Positions 45,977-54,875 of a stretch of DNA of 64,000 bases are shown piece after piece; the first letter of the stretch is position 1; every line of letters starts with the position of its first letter. The notes beneath the pieces were generated by a model that did not search any database, was not told the origin of the DNA, and worked only from the letters and a program-made list of their open reading frames with translations. Position numbers and translations under genes: made by a program. The stretch is from an uncultured Armatimonadota bacterium (GTDB lineage: Bacteria > Armatimonadota > Fimbriimonadia > Fimbriimonadales > Fimbriimonadaceae), in NCBI GenBank assembly GCA_903833215.1, contig CAILEM010000160.1:1-64000 (forward strand), read 5' to 3'.

Positions 45977-46321
45977 ATGAAATTCAAAGAGGACATCGAT
46001 GCCTTGATCCTTGGCTGCCTGATCTCGGGACCAGCGCATGGGTACGAGATTTCAAAACGGATCCGTCAGTTGAGCAATGAGGTGTTGACTGTGGCTGAGG
46101 GAAAGCTCTATCCGGCACTTCATCTGCTTGAGGCGGCCGAAGATATTACAGCATCGTGGATCCCGCAAGGTAATCGTCCTCCGCGGAAAGTATATGAGAT
46201 TACTGAGCAGGGAAAGATGTCGCTCGAAAGCAAGCGTCGTCAATGGCGATCATTTGTTGAAGGCGTTGGAACGGTAATAGGAGGCACGGCTGACCAGAGC
46301 CGATGCTGGAGCAGAAGATGA
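45977..46321 (+). CDS. PadR-family transcriptional regulator
   Basis: The 114-residue protein is a PadR winged helix: 'DIDALILGCLISGPAHGYEISKRI', then 'LSNEVLTVAEGKLYPALHLLEAAEDI' and 'PPRKVYEITEQGK'. Such regulators usually repress a neighbouring gene and bind drugs or metabolites. The stop overlaps the start of the HAAS membrane protein gene (ATGA), a common PadR-HAAS operon. Confidence 0.92.
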   Translation: MKFKEDIDALILGCLISGPAHGYEISKRIRQLSNEVLTVAEGKLYPALHLLEAAEDITASWIPQGNRPPRKVYEITEQGKMSLESKRRQWRSFVEGVGTVIGGTADQSRCWSRR

Positions 46322-46977
46322 CTATTCCTGAATATGTCGGTGACTTGAAGCAAACACTCGCCCTCACTCTCGCTCAGGAAGATGTGGAGGAGGCCATTGC
46401 TGAGGTGCAAGTTCACCTTGAAGATCGCCGAGACGAGTTGGCAGCGGCCGATGTCGCGGTCAGTGAAGCTGAGCAACGGGCTGTTCAGGAATTTGGTGCT
46501 CTGCCGGTTATCATCAAGGCATTTAAGCAGACCTATCCACCCAAACCACCGTTGGATCCCAAAAAGGTTGCCTGGGTGCCTGAAGCTTTTATGATGATAT
46601 GGCTCGGAATTGCAGCCTATGTGCTCACCTCAACTGGTGGGTTCCAAGGAGTGGTTGCCGTCGCCTCAATGGCAGTAACCAACTCCACTATGTTGGTCAT
46701 TCCCGGCTTATTTGGTGGGCTGGGTCGCCTTAAATATCGCAAACTGCGAATTGTCAAGCTTCAAGTGAGGATGGCGAACTATGGAATTGGGATGGCCCTT
46801 TTGGGCGGTGTGATTCTGGTGGGAGTGACGCTCGCGGGAAAGAACACCCTGGCGGGTCTGTTGCCATTCCACTTGTGCTTCGTGGTGACATCCAGCTTGG
46901 GATACCTCGTCATGCGTATGTCTCTGTCCAACGGCAAAGGTCCAACAATCCTTCGTGGGCTATTGCGAATGCGTTAG
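46318..46977 (+). CDS. HAAS-domain membrane protein paired with PadR
   Basis: I choose ATG 46318 (219 residues), where a GGAG site lies six bases upstream and the start overlaps the padR stop; ATG 46303 is possible. The N-terminal 80 residues form a HAAS signalling domain ('DLKQTLALTLAQEDVEEAIAEVQVHLEDRRDEL', with 'EAEQRAVQEFGALPVIIKAFK'). The rest holds about four transmembrane segments. HAAS-TM proteins commonly pair with PadR regulators and probably transmit a membrane signal. Confidence 0.85.
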   Translation: MTIPEYVGDLKQTLALTLAQEDVEEAIAEVQVHLEDRRDELAAADVAVSEAEQRAVQEFGALPVIIKAFKQTYPPKPPLDPKKVAWVPEAFMMIWLGIAAYVLTSTGGFQGVVAVASMAVTNSTMLVIPGLFGGLGRLKYRKLRIVKLQVRMANYGIGMALLGGVILVGVTLAGKNTLAGLLPFHLCFVVTSSLGYLVMRMSLSNGKGPTILRGLLRMR

Positions 46978-47071
46978 GGACAGCTCTTCCTCAGCATTTC
47001 TTGAGAATGGGACTTTAGACCCTTGGTAGACATGACATTGCGTTAGTGGTAGCTGCGGGTTGAATGTGTGA

Positions 47072-47077
47072 TACGAT
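47072..47077 (+). promoter_or_regulatory. -10-like hexamer, leaderless-type
   Basis: TACGAT lies six bases before the ATG at 47084, with no Shine-Dalgarno site. Confidence 0.4.
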
Positions 47078-47083
47078 GTGAAC

Positions 47084-47893
47084 ATGGTGGTACCGCTCCT
47101 ATTTGCACTCATAGGCCATTCTTTTTTGACCCCACTTCAAAGGGTCTCAGGAAGTTTGGAATGGGAGGAGCAGGCGATCATTCAGAAGTTGCCTGGCTAT
47201 CATCCGATGCTGCGATTTGAGGCACCATTCGAGATGCTGGGATTCAACCAAACCTCGCGTTTCATGTTTGCCACCCCCAATTTCGTAGCCGAGGGGCACT
47301 ACTCGGTTCGGGACGGCCACTATTACTTCCATCCAGTGGCAGCAATGCTCATCGGTAATCGCGAAGTCAACATGTTGCTCGCCGACAAGGACCCGGGGAC
47401 TCAACGAAAGCTCCACAAAGCGTACGCCGACAGTTTGGATGACTTCGAAGCCGATTACAATCAGCGGACTGGCATATTGTTTCTCACATACCGGGTTGAC
47501 GGATTGATGAAGACATTCCAGCTTCTCAAGTACAGCGAACCAGACAACTACGTCTCACGCTTCGCCACGGATTCTGAGAGGTCGTTGATCGGTTTGTGGG
47601 GCGCTCCCGAGCCATTTCCCGAGAAGCTAGACTGCCAAACTCGGTACAAAATCGGCGGACTCGAAGGGCTTGAGCAGTTCACAAAAGAAGCAAGTGCAAG
47701 CGAAGCAGCTGTCTTTGCGCTCCTTGATTTGCGTGGGGACAAATCCTTTCGCCTTCACGGCAAAATTGGCACGTGGTCTCGAAATGGTTCAACTTTGACC
47801 CTTCGGGAAGGTAAAGACGAAACGAGATTTACGATCTCATCGGACAACAGCAAGCTTCAGTTGGGTGGTAAGACCGCTTTTGCGCGCAACTGA
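47084..47893 (+). CDS. Exported protein of unknown function
   Basis: The 269-residue product (ATG 47084; GTG 47078 less likely) has an N-terminal hydrophobic segment (-VVPLLFALIGHSFL-) consistent with a signal peptide. The mature part mixes charged and aromatic residues, with a C-terminal beta-stranded region ('GKIGTWSRNGSTLTLREGKDETRFTISSDNSKLQLGGK') resembling a lipocalin-like terminal sheet. I recognise no family. It is convergent with the DUF4239-like gene, 15 bases apart. Confidence 0.6.
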   Translation: MVVPLLFALIGHSFLTPLQRVSGSLEWEEQAIIQKLPGYHPMLRFEAPFEMLGFNQTSRFMFATPNFVAEGHYSVRDGHYYFHPVAAMLIGNREVNMLLADKDPGTQRKLHKAYADSLDDFEADYNQRTGILFLTYRVDGLMKTFQLLKYSEPDNYVSRFATDSERSLIGLWGAPEPFPEKLDCQTRYKIGGLEGLEQFTKEASASEAAVFALLDLRGDKSFRLHGKIGTWSRNGSTLTLREGKDETRFTISSDNSKLQLGGKTAFARN

Positions 47894-47908
47894 AGCCTGA
47901 CGGATACG

Positions 47909-48679
47909 TCATTGCATGCTCGAACGGACATCCTTCAATATTTGATCCGCCGTGTCTACACGAATATAGCCTTGGCGTGGGGAGTCAAGGTCGGCAATCA
48001 CGAACATGACGGCGGCAAGGACGCCAGAAAACAAAATGCGTTGCCCCCATTCGCGCGTGGGACGTGCGGCAAGGTTTCGTCCGGCCATGAGGGCGCTTGC
48101 CAACGACACCCCACCAAGCAGAAGGTAAATCACGAGAGGAACACGAGTCTTGACGGATTCGTCCCGCGTCGCAGCAACGTCAAACATAGCGTTGATCGCT
48201 GGCGTCAATTGAATGCGGGTTGAGTCGCGCGGGTCTCGTTGGTATTCCGCCATCAACATGGTCCAGATCAACTTTTGCTGGGAAGCAGTGGCCTTCGTGA
48301 ACTCTTCGGTATCAAGCCCGTTATCGAGTGCCTTTGTGTAGTCGAGTCTCGTGTCTGCATAACGTCGGAATTCTTTCCGAAAGGGTGGCTGTTCGACGGT
48401 TGGGAGTAAGTCCAAGCGAAGATAGGCAGTACCGACTGCATTGCCTTCGTCAACAACGATCCGCCTTCTGGCATCAAATCGCTGCATCGCGATGGCGAAG
48501 GAGAACGATAGAAGCAGACTCAGGAGGCCGTAAACGATCCCCGATAGCAAGTTTGGACTCTTGCCCTCGTCAGTCTCATGCGTTGCAATATGCCCCTTAC
48601 CGACTCGATATCCAAGCTCCAGGCACACCAAAAGTGCCAAAAATAGCCCCAACGAGAGCCAAAGCCAGAGCGACGTCAT
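47909..48679 (-). CDS. DUF4239-like (bestrophin-like) membrane protein
   Basis: The 256-residue protein has transmembrane segments near residues 3-25, 45-65, 180-205 and 215-235, with a cytosolic 'RFDARRRIVVDEGNAVGTAYLRLDLLP' after the second. This is the hallmark of DUF4239/bestrophin-like proteins, whose function is not established. A GGAGG site lies seven bases before the ATG. The esterase gene ends 100 bases upstream on the same strand, so an operon is possible but not certain. Confidence 0.8.
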   Translation of the reverse strand: MTSLWLWLSLGLFLALLVCLELGYRVGKGHIATHETDEGKSPNLLSGIVYGLLSLLLSFSFAIAMQRFDARRRIVVDEGNAVGTAYLRLDLLPTVEQPPFRKEFRRYADTRLDYTKALDNGLDTEEFTKATASQQKLIWTMLMAEYQRDPRDSTRIQLTPAINAMFDVAATRDESVKTRVPLVIYLLLGGVSLASALMAGRNLAARPTREWGQRILFSGVLAAVMFVIADLDSPRQGYIRVDTADQILKDVRSSMQ

Positions 48680-48780
48680 TCATCAACCTCCGAACGCATG
48701 CGGAAAGATGATGAACGAAAATCGCATTATGTCTATTCCTGTTCAGCAGGCGAAATTGAGAAAATTCGCCGGTTCTCGTG

Positions 48781-50124
48781 TCAAGGTACGGCCAACTCAA
48801 ACGCGACGCAGTAATTGGGGAGCTTTTGCTTGGACGTTACTCCGACAGAAGCGTCGGAATCACGCAGCAATCCCCATCGCGTGGTGCCTGGGGAAGGGCT
48901 CTTTCGCGCTGCCTTTTCAGCGACCATCGCGTAGCTAATCTTTGCGTTGGGACCAGGATCGGAGGCACATGTGACGACGACCTGATCGCCTCCTCGTGAT
49001 ATTTCGACCGACTCGATTTTCACGTTGTCACCGTTGCTTGTGACGACCTCGAAGCCCTTTCCGTTCTTCCACTCCGGCGTTGCCGCGTGAGGTGTCTCGA
49101 AGGATGTGTCCCACGTTAGAGCCTTGTTTGGAACGTGGAATTTGACCACAATGACCTGCCCCGTCCGGTTGATACCGATTGGTTGAAGCGGTTGCCAGTT
49201 GTGCCCCAGTACAAATCTCTCGTAGAAAACTTCACCATATTTTTCTCCAAGCAGTTGATATCCTTCCGCGTTTAGGTGGACAGCGTCGGCCACGTACGGA
49301 TACTGATATTTGGGGCCCGAGCAAACAATTTCGGTGGGGTGATCGGTTCCTGCTCGCCATTGAGCGAGGGTGGATGGCGCATGGTCCATGATCGAGTTTT
49401 GTTGGCTCACGATCATGAGGATCGGCCGCATTTGTCCGGTAATGGCACGCAAATCGGTGTTGTAGTCGTTCCACAGTTGGTACAACTCTTTGCCGTAGTT
49501 GACATTGCCGCAGTCCGTTTCGCCGTGCGTGACGAAGATCGCGCCAACGCCGTACGACTTGTTTGCCGCTTTGGCTAGTCGAGTGATTGCTTTGGTTTCA
49601 ATCAGGGCAGCTTCGTAGGATCGACCATTCAGCCCCTTCTTTTCGGGATTCTTCTTGAGGTAGATCATCCCCTGCCCATCTTCGCCGACGGCGCTATGTA
49701 CGGTGACAAAGGCATGCTTGTCGTTCGCTTGGCTCAAGGCACTGATCTGAATTGAGGCGGCAGTGTGAGGGGTTTCACCATCAATGTTCTCGGGCCAAGA
49801 ACTCGGATAATTGGGAGCGATCCTGCCGATTGGCTCGATCAAAGGTTCGAGGTGAAGTGAAGGCGCATCGGGATCCACTGGCCACGGCAAGTTCCCGGTG
49901 GATAGTTTCATGTTGCCGTAGGGTTGACCTGTTGATTTCACAGGCATCGCCCTTGCCCCGACAGACAGGCTCTGACCGGTCCCAATGATTCCTGTCCAAT
50001 CCCATTGCTTCGCAGGCACTGATCCACGCTCCATATTGTTTGTGTGCTTCGGCAACGCTGCTACGGTCAGGCAGGCAACACCGGCCAATGAGAGGATCCA
50101 ATAGGACACCGGTATGTTTCTCAA
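48781..50124 (-). CDS. SGNH-type sialate O-acetylesterase-like protein, exported
   Basis: The 447-residue protein has a signal peptide (-SYWILSLAGVACLTVAALP-). The SGNH/SASA pattern is 'IIGTGQSLSVGARAMP' with the Ser nucleophile near residue 53, 'SAVGEDGQGM' as the oxyanion region, 'VTHGETDCGNVNYGKELYQLWNDYN', and a late 'PYVADAVHLNAEGYQLLGEKYG' with the catalytic Asp-x-x-His. It probably deacetylates O-acetylated sugars. The start is TTG with GGAGGA 11 bases upstream. Confidence 0.85.
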   Translation of the reverse strand: MRNIPVSYWILSLAGVACLTVAALPKHTNNMERGSVPAKQWDWTGIIGTGQSLSVGARAMPVKSTGQPYGNMKLSTGNLPWPVDPDAPSLHLEPLIEPIGRIAPNYPSSWPENIDGETPHTAASIQISALSQANDKHAFVTVHSAVGEDGQGMIYLKKNPEKKGLNGRSYEAALIETKAITRLAKAANKSYGVGAIFVTHGETDCGNVNYGKELYQLWNDYNTDLRAITGQMRPILMIVSQQNSIMDHAPSTLAQWRAGTDHPTEIVCSGPKYQYPYVADAVHLNAEGYQLLGEKYGEVFYERFVLGHNWQPLQPIGINRTGQVIVVKFHVPNKALTWDTSFETPHAATPEWKNGKGFEVVTSNGDNVKIESVEISRGGDQVVVTCASDPGPNAKISYAMVAEKAARKSPSPGTTRWGLLRDSDASVGVTSKQKLPNYCVAFELAVP

Positions 50125-50220
50125 CGTTGATCAATTCCTCCGAATACGAACCAATCTGTGTTTACCTCTTTGATTCGGCGCTGTCCCATGCGGCATGGTG
50201 GGCGACTGCTCAAAAATAGA

Positions 50221-50263
50221 AAAAGCCCCGATCCCACCCGTTGTCGGAGGGACCGGGGCTTTT
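50221..50263 (-). terminator. Rho-independent terminator of the Ig-repeat pseudogene
   Basis: AAAAGCCCCG and CGGGGCTTTT arms extend inward through (A)TCCCACCCG / CGGAGGGA around loop TTGT. On the minus strand it is followed by TTTTCTATTTTT, so it fits the minus-strand gene ending at 50279. Confidence 0.9.
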
Positions 50264-50278
50264 CAGGAGATCGCCTCG

Positions 50279-51848
50279 CTAGGCTCGTTTGAGGGTAATG
50301 ACCGTCGGGGACTGATCGGAAGTGTTCATGATAATCAGGACAAGGTTCCCATTCGGATCGAGTCCAGCTCCTCCAGCAGAGAACTTGGTTGTGTTGTCTG
50401 GATTGGTGGCAGTCACTGTGACGTATCCCACCGAAGAGAGGGTTCCTACCAGCGTAACCGTCTTTCCGCTCGTGATGTTATTCGCCGAACCGGATGTAGA
50501 CCCGTCTGCCGATACCGTCAACGTGACCGTTCCGTGCGAGTCAGCATTTCGCAAAGGTGCCCGAATACTGACCCACAAACATGAGTGGGTTTCCGATTCT
50601 GTTGAGGGTTATGTGAGCCGGGCTACCGTCTGAAACCGTGATATCTCCGCTCAGGATTCCGGCTCCCGTAATTGACACAGTTCCTGTTCCGGTAGTGGTT
50701 TGGCCATTCTCTGTGAACGTCAACGATACCGTGCCTTCAGTGGATACCGTCCCGCCGATGGTGTCGTTGAAAGCATCTTGCCAGTTCGACGAGGTCCCTG
50801 TGACGGCACCAGCCGAGCTAATGTTCATATAGACCCTGCCCACGCTTGGGAGATTAGAACCTGGCGAAGTGTTGAAGTACACGCCCTCGAAGCTCCCCGC
50901 GAATTTGCTCCCCTTATTCACAAGAATGGTGAGTTTCGATGTGAACTTGGCAGTGCCAGATTTCGCTGTAATGGTTGCGATGATCTGTTTCGTAATGGGT
51001 CTCGTGGACAGGTCGAAAGTTGCAGACTTGGCTCCCTTCTTGATCTTCACGGTCGCGGGCACTGTGACGGAGGGATCGCTGCTCGTCAGGTTCACTTTGA
51101 CTTCGCTTATGGGGGCTGGCCCCGTGATTGTCAGCGTCCCGACCGAAGAAAAGCCCGCGGTGACACTAGTGGGCTTCAAAGTGAACCCTGAGAGAACTGG
51201 CGGGTTTATCGACAGGGGAACACTGATCGAAGTAGTCGCAAACGTCACTTTTATCTTGGCTGTGGTGACTATCGGAACAGCAAGCGTGGTGATCGCAAAA
51301 GTGGTTGACTTGGTTCCTCCAGGAATCGTCAACGCTGCGATGACGGTGGCGTTGGGGGAGTCGCTGGTAACGTACAAGCCGAGCCCGTTTGGCGGAGCTA
51401 TGGAACTGATGGTTACTGTGCCGGTTGCGGCTGTACCTCCGTAAACCGATTTGGGCGCAATGGTGAATGCCGTCAAAGTCGGTGGCTTGATAGTAAGCAC
51501 ATCTGTCGCGTTACTGTTGCCCAGTGATGCCGAAATTGTTGCCCGACAAAGCCCCCCAACGGCGACAGTTGTGAGGTTGAAGGACGCGCTTGTCGCGCCT
51601 GCTGCGAGATGTACACTGTGAAGGACATAGGCAAATCCGGAAGAGGACGTGAGCATGATGTCTGCCCCTTCCTTTCCAACCTTCGAGGAAAGCGTCACCT
51701 TACCTACAGAAGGTGAGCCTCCAACAACCGTGTTGGGGGTCAACGTCACTTTTGTGATCGATTGAGCCGTAGCTACAGCAACCGTGGCAATGAGCATGAC
51801 GAAGGCTGTAATCAGCCTGTTAGCGCCTTGATTTAACCGAATAATCAT
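50279..51848 (-). pseudogene. Ig-repeat surface protein broken by a one-base frameshift
   Basis: The gene starts at ATG 51848 (GGAG seven bases upstream) with a signal peptide and three Ig-like modules of the shared family. A C-terminal domain follows ('KFAGSFEGVYFNTSPGSN...'). The frame ends early at 50541 ('VGQYSGTFAKC'). The next frame carries on directly with 'NADSHGTVTLTVSADGSTSGSANNIT' to a stop at 50279, so the two ends are the same kind of domain. Total length is 1570 bases, one more than a multiple of three. Removing one A from GCGAAATGC near 50550 would join GTFA-NADSHG. It is either a sequencing error or a real, possibly phase-variable, mutation. Confidence 0.85.
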
Positions 51849-52037
51849 TTTAGTTCTCCGTCGTTAGAGAAGTTATGGATGCCTCACTATACAAAAACTT
51901 TCACGTTCTTACAAATCTAGGTTCGCCGCGAGTTGTCCTAGAAGGTGTTCAGAGTTTTTGGATAGGTGGGTCAGGGAAATGGACGGTGCTTCAGAATAGT
52001 TCGCAAAAAACCATATCTACCCAAGAGAGGAGGACGA

Positions 52038-52577
52038 CTAACTTAAAGGTATCACTGCGACAGTGACGGCCAAGCGATCTCCTTCGGGGGAGCTATTTTG
52101 ATCGATCCACTCCGAGAGTTCAGTGATCTTCCTTTTCAACTCTGCTTGCTTCTCGGCCGTCAGGCGTGTTGCGACGCGTGAAATGTGAGAGCGTTTATGG
52201 ATTTCATTGCCGAGGGCATCCGCCGCCGCCCGATATTCATGGGTCATTCGCTTGGCGATAGCCTCGACGAATTTGCCCATTGCCTTCATCGTAATTTCTT
52301 CGGTTACATCAAGGTTGTCTATGCTCATGCGCGATGTGGCTGAGAACACCGAAGTGTTTCGGGTAACTCCGCTCACAGACGTCTTCTCAAGCAGTCCTGC
52401 TGCCACCATCTGGCGCAGATGGTAGTACGTGAGCAGGTCATCGGTGCCAAGGCGAGACGCGATTTCAAGTGCTGTCCCAGGCCCGTCTGTCCAAAGATTT
52501 GTGTAGATGTCGAGCCGCGTGGGATTTGACAAAATCCTAAGCTGTCGAAACTGCTTTTGAGAAGACTCTGGTGTCAT
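52038..52577 (-). CDS. ArsR-like winged-helix transcriptional regulator
   Basis: The 179-residue protein has an N-terminal winged helix ('RQLRILSNPTRLDIYTNLWTDGPGTALEIASRLG', then 'TYYHLRQMVAAGLLEKTSVSG'). The rest is a helical coiled region ending 'LKRKITELSEWIDQNSSPEGDR'. No metal-binding Cys cluster is seen, so the ligand is unknown. It is divergent from the retropepsin-like gene and shares an AT-rich inverted repeat with it. On the minus strand, TACAAT lies 10 bases before the ATG. Confidence 0.85.
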   Translation of the reverse strand: MTPESSQKQFRQLRILSNPTRLDIYTNLWTDGPGTALEIASRLGTDDLLTYYHLRQMVAAGLLEKTSVSGVTRNTSVFSATSRMSIDNLDVTEEITMKAMGKFVEAIAKRMTHEYRAAADALGNEIHKRSHISRVATRLTAEKQAELKRKITELSEWIDQNSSPEGDRLAVTVAVIPLS

Positions 52578-52588
52578 TGTTTTTAATA

Positions 52589-52613
52589 TTGTAAATTACC
52601 GACCAAATTACAA
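52589..52613. promoter_or_regulatory. Imperfect inverted repeat, candidate ArsR-like operator
   Basis: TTGTAAATT-ACCGACC-AAATTACAA, arms matching at seven of nine positions, between the divergent regulator and retropepsin-like genes. Confidence 0.5.
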
Positions 52614-52638
52614 AATTAGTTCCGTAGTTTGACATGTT

Positions 52639-53487
52639 ATGAATTCTGCGATCTACTCACTCGTCCTAGCGCTGGCTGTGGGGCATGCTGGTGCCCAGCC
52701 GAAAGGATCACCTGATCAGTTGGACCTCCTCCCTTCAAAGTCGCCAACTCCCATTTTCAGTGCCACTATTCGTGGGAAGCAATATCGTTTTGTCCTTGAC
52801 ACGGCTCCCTCAGCCGGAATGGTCAGTAGCCGCCTCGTGAAAGCGCTTTCTCTTCGGCCAATGGGTGATGCCGACGCGAATGACTCGTCTCACAATCCGA
52901 ACGTCAAAGTCCGCTTGTATCGCCTTGATGGACTTCAGGCGGGACACTCGATTTACAACAATATTCTCGTCTCTGCCGATCCATCGGGGCAAGATTCTGG
53001 GCCGTTATCGGATGTTGACGGGATTCTTCCTCTGAGCACTTTTGGCGAAAGGGAAGTCACGATCGATCTTCCCGGACGCCATTTGGTGATTGGTGCGGAT
53101 GCCCACTTGAAGTCAAAATTGGCAAAGTCACCTACTTACGATGACAACCACGGCTGCCCCGTACTGCAAATGCGCTTAGGAGGTGTCAGGAGCGCAGTGC
53201 GACTCGACTCCGGATCGGAAATGGGGCTATCCATTCCGAGCTCGATGCTGTCAAAGCTTCATGTGATCGGAACTCCGAAATTCGTCGGGAAAGCGCGGAC
53301 AATGTTTCGAACCTTCGATATCAATCAAGTCAAAGTGTCCGACGAGGTTAGGATTGGCGGAGTCGCGTTCCCCAACGATGGGATTCTAATCAACGACATC
53401 TTCCCCGAACCCAACCTCGGAAGCCGCGCAATGCTGTCCCACCGCTTCACGTTCGATCAAAGAAACCATCGAATTTTGATAGAGTAG
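52639..53487 (+). CDS. Exported retropepsin-like aspartyl protease
   Basis: The 282-residue product has a signal peptide (-SLVLALAVGHAGA-) and two retropepsin-like lobes. The first lobe has 'RFVLDTAPSAGMVSS' (Asp near residue 54, with Ala in place of the usual Gly after Thr). The second has 'AVRLDSGSEMGLSIPSSML' (Asp near residue 192). Two active-site loops in one chain fit a pepsin-like or fused-retropepsin arrangement. The unusual first loop may reduce activity. It is controlled, by inference, by the divergent ArsR-like regulator. Confidence 0.75.
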   Translation: MNSAIYSLVLALAVGHAGAQPKGSPDQLDLLPSKSPTPIFSATIRGKQYRFVLDTAPSAGMVSSRLVKALSLRPMGDADANDSSHNPNVKVRLYRLDGLQAGHSIYNNILVSADPSGQDSGPLSDVDGILPLSTFGEREVTIDLPGRHLVIGADAHLKSKLAKSPTYDDNHGCPVLQMRLGGVRSAVRLDSGSEMGLSIPSSMLSKLHVIGTPKFVGKARTMFRTFDINQVKVSDEVRIGGVAFPNDGILINDIFPEPNLGSRAMLSHRFTFDQRNHRILIE

Positions 53488-53695
53488 TTCGCGCATGTCA
53501 GATTCCTCAGCTGCTTGGAGTTCTTGTCAATGAAGTCAAGAATTTCTCGCCCGAATACGAACGGAACAGCGCTTGCTAGATGATCTTCAAGTACGACCTT
53601 AGACTCCAAGTTGCGGGCACTGGGGCGTTGCTGCCTTTGTCTAAATCGCTAAAGCAGTGATAACGTCAATACGGACCCGGCTAGCAAGAATTCGA

Positions 53696-53977
53696 TCAAG
53701 AGGCCATAGGGAGGCTTTTAACGATCTTGTCGATCGGAACTCCCAAGGCGTTAGCGTACGAGATCATGCGACCAAACGACACCGATAGGGGGCGACTTTC
53801 AAGCTCTGCGACGCGTGGTCGAGCTACACCCATCCTGCGCGCAACTTCATCCTGGGTCAAATTTGCCTCCTTTCGAAGAAGAGCAATCGAAACGCGGGCC
53901 TCCTCAGCATTCCATTTTTGAGCGAACTCAGGATCTTTACAGCTTTCTTCAATCAGTTCATCCAAATAGTCTTTCAT
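53696..53977 (-). CDS. higA: HigA-type XRE antitoxin
   Basis: The 93-residue protein has an HTH_3 motif 'NLTQDEVARRMGVARPRVAELES' near residues 38-60. Its ATG overlaps the toxin stop (ATGA). The toxin gene comes first, the usual HigBA order. The helical N-terminus probably wraps the toxin. It binds the operator, likely the inverted repeat just before higB. Confidence 0.88.
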   Translation of the reverse strand: MKDYLDELIEESCKDPEFAQKWNAEEARVSIALLRKEANLTQDEVARRMGVARPRVAELESRPLSVSFGRMISYANALGVPIDKIVKSLPMAS

Positions 53978-54309
53978 TTCTGGTTTTCCATATATCGCTT
54001 AATGCGCTCTTGTGCCAGTTTGCGGACCCGCTCCGGCAGCTTTTGTCCTTCCTTCTTGTAAGCCAGAATTGCAACGAGCGTCTGCCTTTCGCTGTTTTCG
54101 ATTACTGTAAAGAACAAACACCGCCCTTGAGATTCCTTGGGCTTGATCATCATTAACCCGTCGCCGTAGCTTTTCACGATGTATCCGACGCCTGCATCGT
54201 TGGCATACAGCTTCATTGCCCCAAAAAGACGGATGCAGTCATCCATTGGCAGGCTGCGGAACTCTTTGTCCGTGACACTTTTGTCAAAGCTTGTCCAGTG
54301 GCGTTCCAC
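53974..54309 (-). CDS. higB: HigB/RelE-type toxin
   Basis: The 111-residue protein resembles HigB-type mRNA interferases: 'GVGYIVKSYGDGLMMIKPKESQGRCLFFTVIE' (beta-sheet core) and 'RQTLVAILAYKKEGQKLPERVRKLAQERIKRYM' (basic C-terminal helix). The start is GTG, with no Shine-Dalgarno site; a TACAAT hexamer six bases upstream suggests a leaderless transcript. The order toxin-antitoxin and the ATGA overlap support a HigBA module. Confidence 0.85.
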   Translation of the reverse strand: MERHWTSFDKSVTDKEFRSLPMDDCIRLFGAMKLYANDAGVGYIVKSYGDGLMMIKPKESQGRCLFFTVIENSERQTLVAILAYKKEGQKLPERVRKLAQERIKRYMENQK

Positions 54310-54315
54310 TAATTA

Positions 54316-54334
54316 ATTGTACGCCATAGCGTAC
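54316..54334 (-). promoter_or_regulatory. higBA promoter with overlapping operator
   Basis: A perfect GTACGC-CATA-GCGTAC inverted repeat (54319-54334) overlaps the TACAAT -10-like hexamer (minus strand, 54316-54321), which is six bases from the GTG. An antitoxin bound here would block polymerase. Confidence 0.6.
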
Positions 54335-54461
54335 GCGCATGATGTTGATTTATGGACGCTGTTGGGCTCGAAGTCCAAGATTCCAGAGCATTTTCTGGGA
54401 CTTGGGGCCACCAGACCGAAATCACCTGGCCAAAGAAGATGGTATCGGCCTAGCCCCAAAT

Positions 54462-54615
54462 CACCCGCAGGGTCCGGGAAGGGAAAGTTCAACTCGTCTC
54501 CCCCCGACGTCCATAATCGTCGCCGGTCGCGCGTCCATCGATGACGAACGATAAAGCGACGGTTCGGGACGTCGGGGGGAGACAGCACCCAGCGGTGTGA
54601 GCGTCCGAACCAGAC
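54462..54615 (+). repeat. Large hairpin element, copy B (short form)
   Basis: It starts TCACCCGCAGGGT and shares the GACGTCC-ATAATCGTCGCC... / GCGACGGTTCGGGACGTC arms and the GAGACAGCACCCAGCGGTGTGAGCG end with copies A and C. It lacks the inner variable stem-loop. Its outer stem (TCTCCCCCCGACGTCC / GGGACGTCGGGGGGAGA) is GC-richer than in A and C. Confidence 0.75.
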
Positions 54616-54654
54616 GTAAACCAGAGCAGCCGATTGAACAAGCGAACCAGACCC

Positions 54655-54875
54655 CGATCACCGGCAGGGTCCGGAAAGGGGAAGTCAAGCTCGTCTCTCC
54701 TCAACGTCCATAACCGTCGCCGTTCGCTCGTCGCTGGGCAGGCAGCGCGCCACTGTTTGAGGCCGTAGGGCCGAGTTTGGCGCGCGCCCAGCGATGACGA
54801 ACGATGGAGCGATGGTTCGGGACGTGGAGGAGAGACAGCACCTAGCGGTGTGAGCGTCTGTACCAGCCTTCGTCG
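54655..54875 (+). repeat. Large hairpin element, copy C
   Basis: It matches copy A through the long arms. The inner stem is GCGCGCCA (54745-54752) with TGGCGCGC (54778-54785) around a 25-nt loop of the same length as in copy A. It lies 40 bases after copy B in the same orientation. Confidence 0.8.
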
